A stretch of DNA of 41,751 bases from Hyphomicrobiales bacterium (GCA_030688605.1 JAUYJB010000157.1:1-41751), one strand, 5' to 3'. Counted from the stretch's first letter, positions 29,636 to 38,290 are shown. Notes: generated from the letters alone by a model not told the origin. Numbers and translations: made by a program.

Positions 29636-30771
29636 CGAGGCAGCTGATGTCGCCTTCGCGTACTCTTGCGATCTTGCTGAAGGAAGTGATCCAGCTGCGC
29701 CGGGATCGCCTCACCCTGGCGATGATGGTGATCATCCCCATCGTCCAGCTGATGCTGTTCGGCTACGCCATCAACACCGACCCCAAGCGGTTGCCGACGG
29801 CGGTGCTGATCGAGGATCACAGCCGCTTCAGCCGCGCCGTCGAGGTGGCGATGGTGAATTCCGGCTATTTCGAGATCGAGCGCGGCGTCGACAATCAGGA
29901 CCAGGCGGACGGCCTGCTCGACACCGGCAAGGTCGCCTTCGTGGTGACGGTGCCCGTCGGCTTCGAGCGCGCGCTCCTGCGCGGCGAGCGGCCGCAGATC
30001 CTGGTTTCCGCCGACGCCACGGATCCCGCCGCCTCCAGCAATGCGCTTGCCGCCTTCGGCGAGTTGGCGGACCGGGCCATCTCCCGCGAGCTCGGTGGCG
30101 CGTACACCCAGCTCGCCGCCGCGCCGCCGCCCGTCGACCTCGTCATCCATCGGCGCTACAACCCAGAGGGCGTCACCCGCTACAACATCGTGCCGGGGCT
30201 GCTCGGCGTGATCCTGACCATGACCACGATCCTGTCCACCGCCCTGTCGCTGACGCGGGAAGCCGAACGCGGCACGATGGAAAATTTGCTCGCCATGCCG
30301 ACCCGGGCGAGCGAGATCATGATCGGCAAGATCACGCCCAATATCGGCCTCGGCTTCGTTCAGGTGGCGATCATTCTCGTTACCGCCCGCTATCTTTTCG
30401 GGGTGCCGATGCTAGGTTCCCTGTGGCTGCTGATGGGGGTCCTACTGGTCTATATCGCCGCCAATGTCAGTCTCGGCTACCTGTTCTCGACGCTCGCCCG
30501 CAACCAGATGCAGGCGATGCAGATGACCTTCTTCTTCTTCCTGCCGTCGATTCTCCTGTCGGGCTTCATGTTTCCGTTCCGCGGCATGCCGGGATGGGCA
30601 CAGTGGCTGGGCGAGTTTCTGCCCTTGACCCACTTCCTGCGCATCGTCCGCGGCGTGCTGCTCAAGGGCAACGATTTCGCTCATTTCGCGCAAGAATTCT
30701 GGATCATCGTCGCCTTCACCCTGGCGGTCGGGGCATTGACGCTCCTGCGCTTCCGGCGGACGCTCGATTAG
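29632..30771 (+). CDS. ABC-2 type permease (YbhS/YbhR-like)
   Basis: A 379-residue membrane protein. One helix near residues 28-50 (LAMMVIIPIVQLMLFGYAI) is followed by a large extracytoplasmic loop, then five C-terminal helices (GLLGVILTMTTILSTALSLT, and others), the ABC2_membrane_3 pattern. The start is GTG, overlapping the ATPase stop as GTGA. Only one permease gene is present, so the transporter probably works as a homodimer rather than the YbhS-YbhR heterodimer. Confidence 0.92.
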   Translation: MTRQLMSPSRTLAILLKEVIQLRRDRLTLAMMVIIPIVQLMLFGYAINTDPKRLPTAVLIEDHSRFSRAVEVAMVNSGYFEIERGVDNQDQADGLLDTGKVAFVVTVPVGFERALLRGERPQILVSADATDPAASSNALAAFGELADRAISRELGGAYTQLAAAPPPVDLVIHRRYNPEGVTRYNIVPGLLGVILTMTTILSTALSLTREAERGTMENLLAMPTRASEIMIGKITPNIGLGFVQVAIILVTARYLFGVPMLGSLWLLMGVLLVYIAANVSLGYLFSTLARNQMQAMQMTFFFFLPSILLSGFMFPFRGMPGWAQWLGEFLPLTHFLRIVRGVLLKGNDFAHFAQEFWIIVAFTLAVGALTLLRFRRTLD

Positions 30772-30782
30772 AGCGGCGTTAA
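30768..30782 (+). repeat. TAGAGCGG-family gene-end repeat
   Basis: TAGAGCGGCGTTAA (30769-30782) starts at the stop codon of the permease gene and differs by one base from the copy at 25763. Its role is unknown; it may be one arm of a degraded palindrome. Confidence 0.5.
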
Positions 30783-30799
30783 ATCGCGGACATGCGCGT

Positions 30800-30828
30800 T
30801 TGACAGCGGGCCGGGCGCTGGCCATCGT
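30800..30828 (+). promoter_or_regulatory. Possible promoter of the MMPL exporter gene
   Basis: A perfect -35 hexamer TTGACA (30800-30805) lies 17 bp before a poor -10-like CATCGT (30823-30828), about 85 bp before the GTG start. The -10 element is weak, so this is tentative. Confidence 0.33.
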
Positions 30829-30912
30829 ATCGGCGGGGACTCGCTTAGGGGGGCAGGGCTTGGCCGGAACAACTCGCACGCTTTCGCCCGCAGGTGATGA
30901 GGGATCGCGCCG

Positions 30913-33231
30913 GTGAGCGACAAATTCGCCTCGCTCGGCTTCGGGCTGGAGCGCGTCGGCATGCTGGCGCTGGCCCATCGGCGCGCCGCCTGGGCGCTGG
31001 TCGTGGTGGCGGCGGGACTCGTGGCCCTGGGGCTGACGCGGATTTCCTTCGACGACGAGCTGCGCAAGCTGTTTCGCGGCAACACCGAGGCCTACCGGAT
31101 CTATACCCAGGTCACCGCGGACTTCGCCGACCCGGAAAACGAGACGCTGGTGCTGGTCGAAGGCGAAGGGCTCGGCCGGCCCGAAAATTTCACGCGGCTG
31201 CAGGACTTCCAGTTCGAGCTCCAGCTCATCGACGGCGCAGAAAGCGTCTGGTCGCTGTTCTCCCTGCGCGAGCAGCCGGACGCTCAGGGCAATGCGCCGA
31301 CCCTCGTCAGGGACCCGAATGACGGGCTGACCCCCGAGCTTGCCGCCAGGATCCGCGCGCATCCGCTGCTCGGCGCCAAGTCGCTGTCCGAGGACGCGAC
31401 CGCGCTCCTGTTCGCGGTCACGCCGAGCACGCCGAAGGCGGGGCTCGCCGTCCACCGGGCATTGCAGCGGCGCATCGCGGAGGTCGCCGGCGACGTCCTT
31501 GCCGGCACCGGCCTGACGGCGACCGTGGGCGGCTTTCCGGCGATCCGCGCCGGCATCGTCGATCTTTTGGTGCGCGACCAGAAGGTGCTCAACGCGGCGG
31601 GCGCCGGCATCGGCTTCCTGCTCAGCCTGATCATCTTCGGCTCGCTTTCCGCCGCCGTGCTGACGGCGGCGCCGGCGGTTCTCGCCGGGCTCACCGTGCT
31701 CGGCGTCATGGGGCTCCTCGGCATTCAGGTGACGGTGATGTCGAATGTGGTTCCGGCGCTGGTCATGATCCTCGGCTATGCCGACGCCATGCACCTCAAT
31801 TCGGCGCTGCGGCGCAATCGCGACGGCCATCGCCCGATTGCCGAGGCCGAGCGGCTGGCGCTGGTCGAGATCGGCCCGGCCTGCATCCTGACCGCGCTGA
31901 CGACGTCGGCGGCGTTTCTGTCGCTCGCCATCTCGGACGTGGCGATGATCCGCACCCTCGGCTGGACCGGCGGCTTCGCGACGATCCTCGGATCGGTGAC
32001 CGTTCTTGTCGTGCACGCGTTGTTGGCGCCCCTCCTGGCCGGGCGCTGGTCGGAGCCGGACGAGGCGCGGCCGACGGTGCTCGACCGGCTGACCGGTCCA
32101 AGCACGGCAATGGCCCGTTATGCCGGCGGTCACGCCAGGCCGATCAGCGCCGCCGCTGTGGCGGCGTTCTTCGTCCTCGGGGCGATGCACCTCTCCGTCC
32201 CCCCGGAGCACTCGATCCGCGAGCATCTGGCGCAGGACGACCCGGCCAACGCGTCGCTGGGGCGCATCGACCGGACCTTCGGCGGCGCTTTCCCGGTCGC
32301 CGTCGTGGTGCCACTCCATGCCGCCTCGCCGACCGACCCCGAGGCGATCGCGCGCGTTGGCGCGGTGCATCGGGCGGTCGCCGCCATCGAGGGCGCCGGC
32401 CAGCCGCTCTCCCTGTGGAGCCTCGCGCAATGGATCGGCGAGACCGATGGGCCGGACCTCAAACGCCGCGTCGACGAGATTCTCGACCAGCTCTCGCCCA
32501 CCGACCGCAGCCGTTTCGTCGGCCGCTCCGGCGATGCGCTGGTGACGCTCACCATTCACGAGGCGCCGACCCATGAGACCCGCCCCCTCGTCGACCGCAT
32601 CGAACAGGCGGCGCGGCAGGCCGGCGGCGCCGACGTGGTCGCCACCGGCGTCACGGCGATCACGGCGCGGGAGAGCGACCGCGCGATCGCCAATCTCCAA
32701 CTCAGCCTGAGCTTCGCGGTCATCGCGGGCCTCGCCCTGATCGCGCTCGCCTTCCGCGACGTGCGCTTCGGCGCCATCGCCTTTCTTCCCAACGCGCTGC
32801 CGATATTGGCGACCGGCAGCCTGTTGTTCCTGCTCGGCCGCGGCATGCAGTTCACCAGCGTCATCGCGCTCACCGTCGCCTTCGGCATCGCCGTCGACGA
32901 CACCATCCATTTCCTCAACGGCTATCGCCAACTGCGCGGCGACGGGAACAGCCTCGCCGGCCGCCTGATGGTGGTTTCGAAGCGCATCGGGCCGGTTCTC
33001 ATCGGCACCACGCTGGTGATCGTCACCGGCATGACGACGACGTTGACGAGCGGCCTGCCGACGATCAACTTGTTCGGCAAGCTGGTGATGGTTACGCTCG
33101 GAAGCGCCCTCATCGGCGTCCTGTTGTTCCTCCCGGCGCTCATGGCGGGGCCCGCAAAATCATGGTTCGATCCCAAGACCCAATCGGAACTTGCCGGCGC
33201 CGGCGAAGCGGACCCTTCAAAAAGGCTCTGA
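30913..33231 (+). CDS. RND superfamily (MMPL-type) exporter
   Basis: A 772-residue inner-membrane protein with the internal duplication of RND/MMPL transporters: helix 1 (about 25-45), a periplasmic domain, five helices, then a second helix, loop and five helices. The conserved helix 4 motif of MMPL proteins is seen as ILGYADAMHLNSALRR and, in the second half, AFGIAVDDTIHFLNGYR, carrying the acidic residues used for proton coupling. The start is GTG. It lies 141 bp after the ABC export operon and may be transcribed separately. Substrate unknown; lipids or hydrophobic compounds are usual for this class. Confidence 0.9.
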   Translation: MSDKFASLGFGLERVGMLALAHRRAAWALVVVAAGLVALGLTRISFDDELRKLFRGNTEAYRIYTQVTADFADPENETLVLVEGEGLGRPENFTRLQDFQFELQLIDGAESVWSLFSLREQPDAQGNAPTLVRDPNDGLTPELAARIRAHPLLGAKSLSEDATALLFAVTPSTPKAGLAVHRALQRRIAEVAGDVLAGTGLTATVGGFPAIRAGIVDLLVRDQKVLNAAGAGIGFLLSLIIFGSLSAAVLTAAPAVLAGLTVLGVMGLLGIQVTVMSNVVPALVMILGYADAMHLNSALRRNRDGHRPIAEAERLALVEIGPACILTALTTSAAFLSLAISDVAMIRTLGWTGGFATILGSVTVLVVHALLAPLLAGRWSEPDEARPTVLDRLTGPSTAMARYAGGHARPISAAAVAAFFVLGAMHLSVPPEHSIREHLAQDDPANASLGRIDRTFGGAFPVAVVVPLHAASPTDPEAIARVGAVHRAVAAIEGAGQPLSLWSLAQWIGETDGPDLKRRVDEILDQLSPTDRSRFVGRSGDALVTLTIHEAPTHETRPLVDRIEQAARQAGGADVVATGVTAITARESDRAIANLQLSLSFAVIAGLALIALAFRDVRFGAIAFLPNALPILATGSLLFLLGRGMQFTSVIALTVAFGIAVDDTIHFLNGYRQLRGDGNSLAGRLMVVSKRIGPVLIGTTLVIVTGMTTTLTSGLPTINLFGKLVMVTLGSALIGVLLFLPALMAGPAKSWFDPKTQSELAGAGEADPSKRL

Positions 33232-33728
33232 TCGCTGCCGTCCTCCTCCTCGCGGGGGCCTTGCCGGCGGCCGCCGATGCCTTCCTCGAAGGGCTCGTCG
33301 GCGAATGGATCGGGCGTGGAAACGGGGTCCGGCACCCCGGCGCGCCGCTTGAAAAGGTCTATTGCCGCATCACCAATGTGAGCGCCGAGAACGGCGCCGT
33401 CCTCAAGCAGGAAGGCCGCTGCGCCTTCGGCAACGAGACCGGCGCGCTCTCGGGCCACATCCGCGCCTTGGGCGACGGGCGCTACGACGGCACGATGAAC
33501 TCGCCGGTGATGCAGGGAGCGGCATCGATCAGCGGCGCCAGCGACGGGAAGCGTCTGCTCTTGGACGCGGGCTACGAGGACACGATAACCGGCCGCCCGG
33601 CGAGGTCCTACATCACCCTCAGCCTGGTCGCGGAAGGCGAATACCGCATGCTCACGACGGCCACGGACGCGGCCACCGGCGAGCCGATGCAATCGAGCGA
33701 GATCCTGTTCCGCCGCAAGCAACCATAG
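33162..33728 (+). CDS. Small exported beta-rich protein of unknown function
   Basis: A 188-residue protein with a basic start (RRRR) and a clear signal peptide (KKALIAAVLLLAGALPAAADA, cleavage after about residue 39). The mature part begins FLEGLVGEWIGRGNG and alternates short strands and turns, as in lipocalin-like or calycin barrels, but I do not recognise the family. The ATG lies within the MMPL gene (70-bp overlap), so the two are probably co-translated and may share a substrate. In-frame codons continue for 46 residues after the TAG. Confidence 0.75.
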   Translation: MVRSQDPIGTCRRRRSGPFKKALIAAVLLLAGALPAAADAFLEGLVGEWIGRGNGVRHPGAPLEKVYCRITNVSAENGAVLKQEGRCAFGNETGALSGHIRALGDGRYDGTMNSPVMQGAASISGASDGKRLLLDAGYEDTITGRPARSYITLSLVAEGEYRMLTTATDAATGEPMQSSEILFRRKQP

Positions 33729-33869
33729 TTCGAAATCGCCGGTGCCGTATGGGGCTTCGTCAACGGCTTCGTGTTTGGGATTTTGGTCGCCTGGCTCTAT
33801 AACCGATTTCTGCTCACCCGCCGGCGGCACCTGCGCCCGGACGCCAGGCGCGGGCGATCGAAGGGCTGA
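33729..33869 (+). other. In-frame open segment after a TAG stop, encoding a membrane helix
   Basis: Reading on in frame past the TAG at 33726-33728 gives 46 codons to TGA at 33867. They encode FEIAGAVWGFVNGFVFGILV, AWLYNRF and then a very basic tail, the layout of a small single-span membrane protein. There is no ATG; the first usual start codon (GTG, 33771) would cut the helix. It could be a small gene whose start codon was lost, or a readthrough tail for the preceding protein. Confidence 0.35.
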
Positions 33870-33996
33870 ACCGGGGCCTGCATACCAAACGGCAACACTC
33901 TTCGGTTATGGTCGGGCGGAGAAAAGCGGCGTCTGCGTGCGAACGGAATTGAACCAATTGGCGGCCAGCCGCGTCTGACAGGGCGTAAGGCGTGCC

Positions 33997-34581
33997 GTGA
34001 ACGATACAGGCGCAATGTCCGCGGAAGACGCAACCGATGTCGATCTCATATCGCGCATCGCGCGCAAGGATCGCCTCGCGCTCCGCAGCTTTTTCGCCCG
34101 CTATCACATGCGGCTCTACCGCTACCTGGTGCGCCTCACGCAGAACGACGCTTTGGCGGAGGAACTCGTGAACGAAGTGTTTCTCAATGTTTGGCGCAAG
34201 GCGGACGGTTTTCAGGGCAAGTCCGCCGTCTCGTCCTGGCTGTTCTCGATCGCCCATAACCGGGCGATCAGCGAGCTCAGGAAGCGCACCGAAGAGAGCC
34301 TGGACGAGGCTGCCGCGATGGCAGTGGAGGACGATGCCGATACGCCCGAGACTGTTTCGATGAAGGCGGACAAGGCCAACGCCATCCGCCGCTGCCTCGA
34401 CCTTCTGTCGACCGACCATCGGGAGGTGATCGACCTGGCCTATTACCAGGACAAATCGGTCAAGGAAGTCGCGGAAATCGTCGGCGTTCCGGAAAACACG
34501 GTCAAGACGCGCATGTTCCACGCCCGCCAGAAGCTTTCCGTTCACCTGCGTGAGGCCGGAATCGACAGAGGCTGGCCATGA
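33997..34581 (+). CDS. ECF-type RNA polymerase sigma factor
   Basis: A 194-residue sigma factor with region 2 (about 28-97; RYHMRLYRYLVRLTQNDALAEE to SSWLFSIAHNRAISELRKR) and region 4 (about 130-182; LLSTDHREVIDLAYYQDKSVKEVAEIVGVPENTVKTRMFHARQKL, described by its ends). The start is probably GTG at 33997; an ATG seven codons on is the alternative. Its TGA overlaps the ATG of the next gene (ATGA), the usual sigma/anti-sigma coupling. I could not define its own promoter with confidence. Confidence 0.94.
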   Translation: MNDTGAMSAEDATDVDLISRIARKDRLALRSFFARYHMRLYRYLVRLTQNDALAEELVNEVFLNVWRKADGFQGKSAVSSWLFSIAHNRAISELRKRTEESLDEAAAMAVEDDADTPETVSMKADKANAIRRCLDLLSTDHREVIDLAYYQDKSVKEVAEIVGVPENTVKTRMFHARQKLSVHLREAGIDRGWP

Positions 34582-35273
34582 TCAAGGACAAGAATGCAGT
34601 CGCCACCGAGCCGGATGAGCGCGAGGCGCTGATCCCGTGGTACGTCACCGGCAAGCTCGACGAAGACGAGCGCGCCGCCGTGGAGGCGTATTTCGAGGAA
34701 CACCCCGAGGCGCGCAAGCAGCTCGGTCTCGTCGGCGAGGAGATCGACGCGACGCTGGTCGCCAGCGACGCCATCGACGCGCCGAGCGCGCGCATGCTCG
34801 ACCGGCTGATTGCCGACATCGACGCGATCGAGGGGTCGCAGGCGGCGGGCGGCGGGGCATTTGCACGTGCGCTCAAGGCGCTGACGGCCTGGCTGCCGGA
34901 AACCGCCCCCATGGGCCTGCGGCTTGCCGGTGTCGCCGCCGCGCTGGTCATCTGCGCCCAGGCCGCGACCATCGGCTGGTTCGTGGTCAAGCAGCAGGTT
35001 CCCGCCGACGGCTACGAGACCGCCTCGGACAGCGCCACAACCCAGAGCGACGGCCCGCGCGCACTGGTCGCCTTCCAGAATGGAGCCCGTGCCGCGGACA
35101 TCGCCAAGCTGATGGACGAGGTCGGCGCCGTCATCGTCGACGGGCCGAAGCCGGGCGGGGTCTTCGTTATTCGCCTCAAAACGGCTACTATGTCGCAGGA
35201 CGATGCCGCAGCCGCCATAGCCGCACTGCAAGCCCGCGGCGATATCGTCAAATTCGCAGCGCAAGCGAGGTAA
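34578..35273 (+). CDS. Putative transmembrane anti-sigma factor with a subtilase-propeptide-like periplasmic domain
   Basis: A 231-residue protein. The N-terminal part (LIPWYVTGKLDEDERAAVEAYFEEHPE, residues 18-44) is the anti-sigma helical start, but the zinc ligands of ZAS proteins are missing; the only Cys is C126, inside the membrane helix (about 113-137). The periplasmic part (160-231) runs ALVAFQNGA, DIAKLMDEVGAVIVDGP, GVFVIRL, AAAIAALQARGDIVKFA, the order of strands and helices seen in I9/fervidolysin-type propeptides of subtilisins. The next gene encodes such a protease. Function is inferred from position and architecture. Confidence 0.8.
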   Translation: MIKDKNAVATEPDEREALIPWYVTGKLDEDERAAVEAYFEEHPEARKQLGLVGEEIDATLVASDAIDAPSARMLDRLIADIDAIEGSQAAGGGAFARALKALTAWLPETAPMGLRLAGVAAALVICAQAATIGWFVVKQQVPADGYETASDSATTQSDGPRALVAFQNGARAADIAKLMDEVGAVIVDGPKPGGVFVIRLKTATMSQDDAAAAIAALQARGDIVKFAAQAR

Positions 35274-35277
35274 GGCC

Positions 35278-36825
35278 ATGCGTCCCCTTTTCGCCCTTCT
35301 GCTGCTCGCTCTCGTTTCAATCGGGTCGACCGTCGCTCCGGCAGCCGAAAGGAGTGGCTCAACCGCGCCGCTGGTGCTGGCGCAGCAGACCTTCGATCCT
35401 CCGCCGACCGGCCAGCGCGGGGGCAATCAGAGACCGCCGCGGCGCGGTGGCTCGTCGCACGGCCTCGACCCTCTCGTCGGCTTCGGCATCGGTTTCGGCG
35501 TCGGCATCGCCATCGACGCGCTGACCCGGCCGCGGGACGACGGGCGCGAACTGCCGCCGCTCAATCCGCCGCCCGACCCGGGCCAGACGAGACAGCCGCC
35601 GCGCAATCCCATCGTCTATGTGTCACTGCCCAATCCGGCGCCGCTGCCGCCGCCGCGCCCGCTCACCGATGCGGCGGCGGCGGGCGGCCAGCCGCCGGGC
35701 GAATTCCGCGCCGGCGAGGTGATGGTCAGTCTTGACCTCCAGGCCGGCGCCGACGCGCCGGCTCAGATCGCGCAGGACTTCAATCTGCTGTTGCTGCGCG
35801 AAACGCTCATCGGCCTGACCGGCCAGCGCCTCGTGGTCTATACGATTCCCGACCCGCGCAGCGTCGACGAGGTCGAGACGGCGCTCACGGCGGACCCGCG
35901 CCCGAGTGCCGTGCAGAAGAACTTCGTCTACCGTCTCGGCGGCGAGATCGTCCGCGGCAGCATGGCGGCCGGCCAATACGCCTTGCGAGCGATGCACGTC
36001 GCCGCCGCCCATGAAATGGCGCGCGGGCGCGGCGTCACCATCGCCGTCATCGACAGCGCGGTTGCCAGCGACCATCCGGAATTCGCCGGCGCCATCGCGG
36101 CGGCCTACGACGCCGCCGGGTACGGGCTCAAAGTCCCCGAGCCGCACGGCACCTCGGTCGCCGGCATCATCGCCGCCCGCGGCGGACTTGTCGGCGTCGC
36201 CCCGGAGGCCCGGCTTCTCGCCGTGCGCGCCTTCTGGCGCGAAGGCGCCGACGGGCCGGTGACCAGTTCCAGCGAGGTCATCGCCCGGGCCATCGACTGG
36301 GCCGTCGCCAACGGCGCCCAGGTGCTCAATCTGAGCTTCACCGGCCCGCGCGACGCGCTGGTCGCCAGGCTGTTGGAGGAGGCGCGCAAGCGCGGCGCGA
36401 TTGCGGTCGCGGCGGCCGGCAATAACGGACCCGGCTCAGCCCCGCTCTATCCGGCGGCGCTTGAAGGCGTCATCGCGGTGACGGCGACGGATTCCCGTGA
36501 CGCGCTGTTCGCGAAGGCCAACCGCGGCAGCTATGTCGACATCGCCGCCCCCGGCGTCGACATTCTCTCGCCGGCACCGAACGCCGACTATCAGGTGATC
36601 TCGGGCACCTCGATGGCAACCGCCCATATCTCCGGCCTGGCGGCGCTTTTGATCGAGACCCAGGCGCAACGTCAGCCCGACGCCGACGTCGCGATCGGCG
36701 CCATCGCCGGCAGCGCCCGCGACCTCGGAGCGCCGGGTCGGGATCCGGAATTCGGCGCCGGGCTCGCCGACGCCGAATCGATGTTGACGAACGGCGCGAC
36801 CGCCGCTGCCGCAAAGGCGCGCTGA
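35278..36825 (+). CDS. Exported subtilisin-like serine protease (S8)
   Basis: A 515-residue protease. It has a signal peptide (1 to about 23), a Gly-zipper segment (about 66-80, GFGIGFGVGIAID), a Pro-rich linker (90-140), a propeptide-like region (about 141-220) and the catalytic domain. The triad is D259 (VAVIDSAV region), H290 (PHGTSVAG) and S445 (SGTSMATAHISG), with the oxyanion Asn near 382 (AAGNNGPG). The usual Pro after GTSMA-x is replaced (ATAH). The Gly-zipper could be a second membrane anchor. It lies 4 bp after the anti-sigma gene, so the three genes form one operon. Confidence 0.93.
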   Translation: MRPLFALLLLALVSIGSTVAPAAERSGSTAPLVLAQQTFDPPPTGQRGGNQRPPRRGGSSHGLDPLVGFGIGFGVGIAIDALTRPRDDGRELPPLNPPPDPGQTRQPPRNPIVYVSLPNPAPLPPPRPLTDAAAAGGQPPGEFRAGEVMVSLDLQAGADAPAQIAQDFNLLLLRETLIGLTGQRLVVYTIPDPRSVDEVETALTADPRPSAVQKNFVYRLGGEIVRGSMAAGQYALRAMHVAAAHEMARGRGVTIAVIDSAVASDHPEFAGAIAAAYDAAGYGLKVPEPHGTSVAGIIAARGGLVGVAPEARLLAVRAFWREGADGPVTSSSEVIARAIDWAVANGAQVLNLSFTGPRDALVARLLEEARKRGAIAVAAAGNNGPGSAPLYPAALEGVIAVTATDSRDALFAKANRGSYVDIAAPGVDILSPAPNADYQVISGTSMATAHISGLAALLIETQAQRQPDADVAIGAIAGSARDLGAPGRDPEFGAGLADAESMLTNGATAAAAKAR

Positions 36826-36876
36826 GACGATCAATCCGCTGGCCTGGGGTTCGCTGTTCCCCTAAAAGGGGCGGCC

Positions 36877-37743
36877 ATGTCCCGTATCGCCTATGTCAAT
36901 GGCGCCTTCGTTCCGATCGAAGAGGCCAGGATCTCGATCCTCGACCGCGGCTTCATCTTCGCCGACGGCATCTATGAGGTGACGGCGGTGCTCGACGGTG
37001 GGCTCATCGACAATAAGGCCCACCTTGCCCGCCTGCAGCGTTCGCTGTCGGAAATTAAGCTCCCCTCTCCGGTGACCATGGATGAGCTGACCCGGCTCGA
37101 GCTCGAACTGGTCCGGCGCAACGGCCTGACCGAGGGTGGCGTCTATCTGCAGATCACCCGCGGCGCGGCGGACCGCGAGTTCGCCTTCCCCAAGGGCGAT
37201 GTGACGCCGAACCTGGTCATGTTCACCCAGGCGCGGCAACTCGTCGATTCGCCCGATGCCAGGACCGGCATCGCGGTCAAGAGCGTGGCCGACATCCGCT
37301 GGAAGCGGCGCGACATCAAGTCGGTCGCCCTGCTCGCCCAGGTGCTGGCCAAGCAGGAGGCGGTCGCGGCCGGCTGCGGCGAGGCCTGGATGGTCGAGGA
37401 CGGAAACGTGACCGAAGGCGCCTCGTCGAGCGCCTTCATCATCACGCGCGGCGGCGCCATCGTCGCGCGGCCCCTGAGCAACGAGATCCTGCCCGGCGTC
37501 ACCCGCAAGGCGGTGCTGGCGCTCGCCGAGGAAGAAAATCTCACCATCGAGGAGCGCCGTTTCTCCCTTGCCGAGGCATTCGAAGCCGCGGAGGCCTTCA
37601 ACAGTTCGGCCTCCGGCTTCGTCATGCCGGTGGTGCGGATCGACGGCAAGACGATCGGCAATGGCGCGCCGGGGCCGCTGACCTTGCGGCTGCGCGAGCT
37701 CTATATCGCGCATGCGCGCCAAACCGCGACCTTCTCGGTCTGA
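36877..37743 (+). CDS. dat: D-amino acid aminotransferase (PLP fold type IV)
   Basis: A 288-residue class IV aminotransferase. The PLP lysine lies in RRDIKSVALLAQVLAKQEA, and the cofactor glutamate and phosphate-binding residues in WMVEDGNVTEGASSS and LPGVTR. The N-terminal YVNGAFVPIEEARISILDRGF is typical of D-alanine transaminases rather than branched-chain enzymes. It interconverts D-alanine and D-glutamate with their keto acids. The ATG is 51 bp after the protease gene with a GGGG ribosome site; co-transcription is possible but the function is unrelated. Confidence 0.9.
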   Translation: MSRIAYVNGAFVPIEEARISILDRGFIFADGIYEVTAVLDGGLIDNKAHLARLQRSLSEIKLPSPVTMDELTRLELELVRRNGLTEGGVYLQITRGAADREFAFPKGDVTPNLVMFTQARQLVDSPDARTGIAVKSVADIRWKRRDIKSVALLAQVLAKQEAVAAGCGEAWMVEDGNVTEGASSSAFIITRGGAIVARPLSNEILPGVTRKAVLALAEEENLTIEERRFSLAEAFEAAEAFNSSASGFVMPVVRIDGKTIGNGAPGPLTLRLRELYIAHARQTATFSV

Positions 37744-37921
37744 AGGGGCATGCTCTCTCCGGTGAAGAGAGGTCGGATCGAGCGCCAGCGAGACCCAAAT
37801 GAAGGAGCAACACCCATTGATGCGATATTGAATCGCCGCGATTTTAGGCGATCTTGCGCGGCAGGCTTCACGCGAATTTTACCCAGGGCAGGCGATTGTT
37901 GTCCAAATCAGGAGAAGCCGC

Positions 37922-38290
37922 ATGACGAGGCTTTACCGACTTTGGAACATCCATCGCTACCACGGCCCGTGGACTGAGGCGAGACACCCGCAATGGCGTT
38001 TGCAATCTGCTACACGGAGTTACAAGCGCCGGATATCTCAACTGGTGCTCCGCCCTTATGTGCCCGTGGTTGCGTTTGCGGCATGCGGAGTAGCAGCCTT
38101 GTTTCTTGGTTTCGTCTATTTCAAGGCATGGCCGCCAATGACCACGTTGAAGCACATCGCTGCGTTTCCGAACTGCAATGCGGTTCGAGCGCTCGGACTT
38201 GCCCCGGCGCGTGAAGGAGAACCTGGATATTGGCCGCAGCACGATCGCGATAATGACGGCATCGCCTGCGAGCCATGGCCTTATCGCTGA
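37922..38290 (+). CDS. Membrane protein with C-terminal Excalibur calcium-binding motif
   Basis: A 122-residue protein: a basic, aromatic-rich N-terminus, one membrane helix (about 43-67, YVPVVAFAACGVAALFLGFVYF without its ends) and an external Excalibur domain (FPNCNAVRALG, then HDRDNDGIACEPW) with the DxDxDG-xxCE calcium loop and paired cysteines. The gene and its surroundings (37744-38340) are clearly lower in G+C than the flanks, suggesting acquisition. An AGGAGAAG ribosome site precedes the ATG. Excalibur proteins are often surface-linked; no partner is visible. Confidence 0.82.
   Translation: MTRLYRLWNIHRYHGPWTEARHPQWRLQSATRSYKRRISQLVLRPYVPVVAFAACGVAALFLGFVYFKAWPPMTTLKHIAAFPNCNAVRALGLAPAREGEPGYWPQHDRDNDGIACEPWPYR

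Noticed and set aside
30442..32931. Long minus-strand open frame (829 codons) opposite the ABC permease and MMPL genes
   Set aside because: It is a mirror of the real genes with low-complexity Asp/Arg/His composition and no domains.
33742..33978. 78-codon plus-strand frame between the secreted protein and the sigma factor genes
   Set aside because: No ribosome site, no hydrophobic pattern or motif; the membrane-helix frame after the TAG explains the region better.
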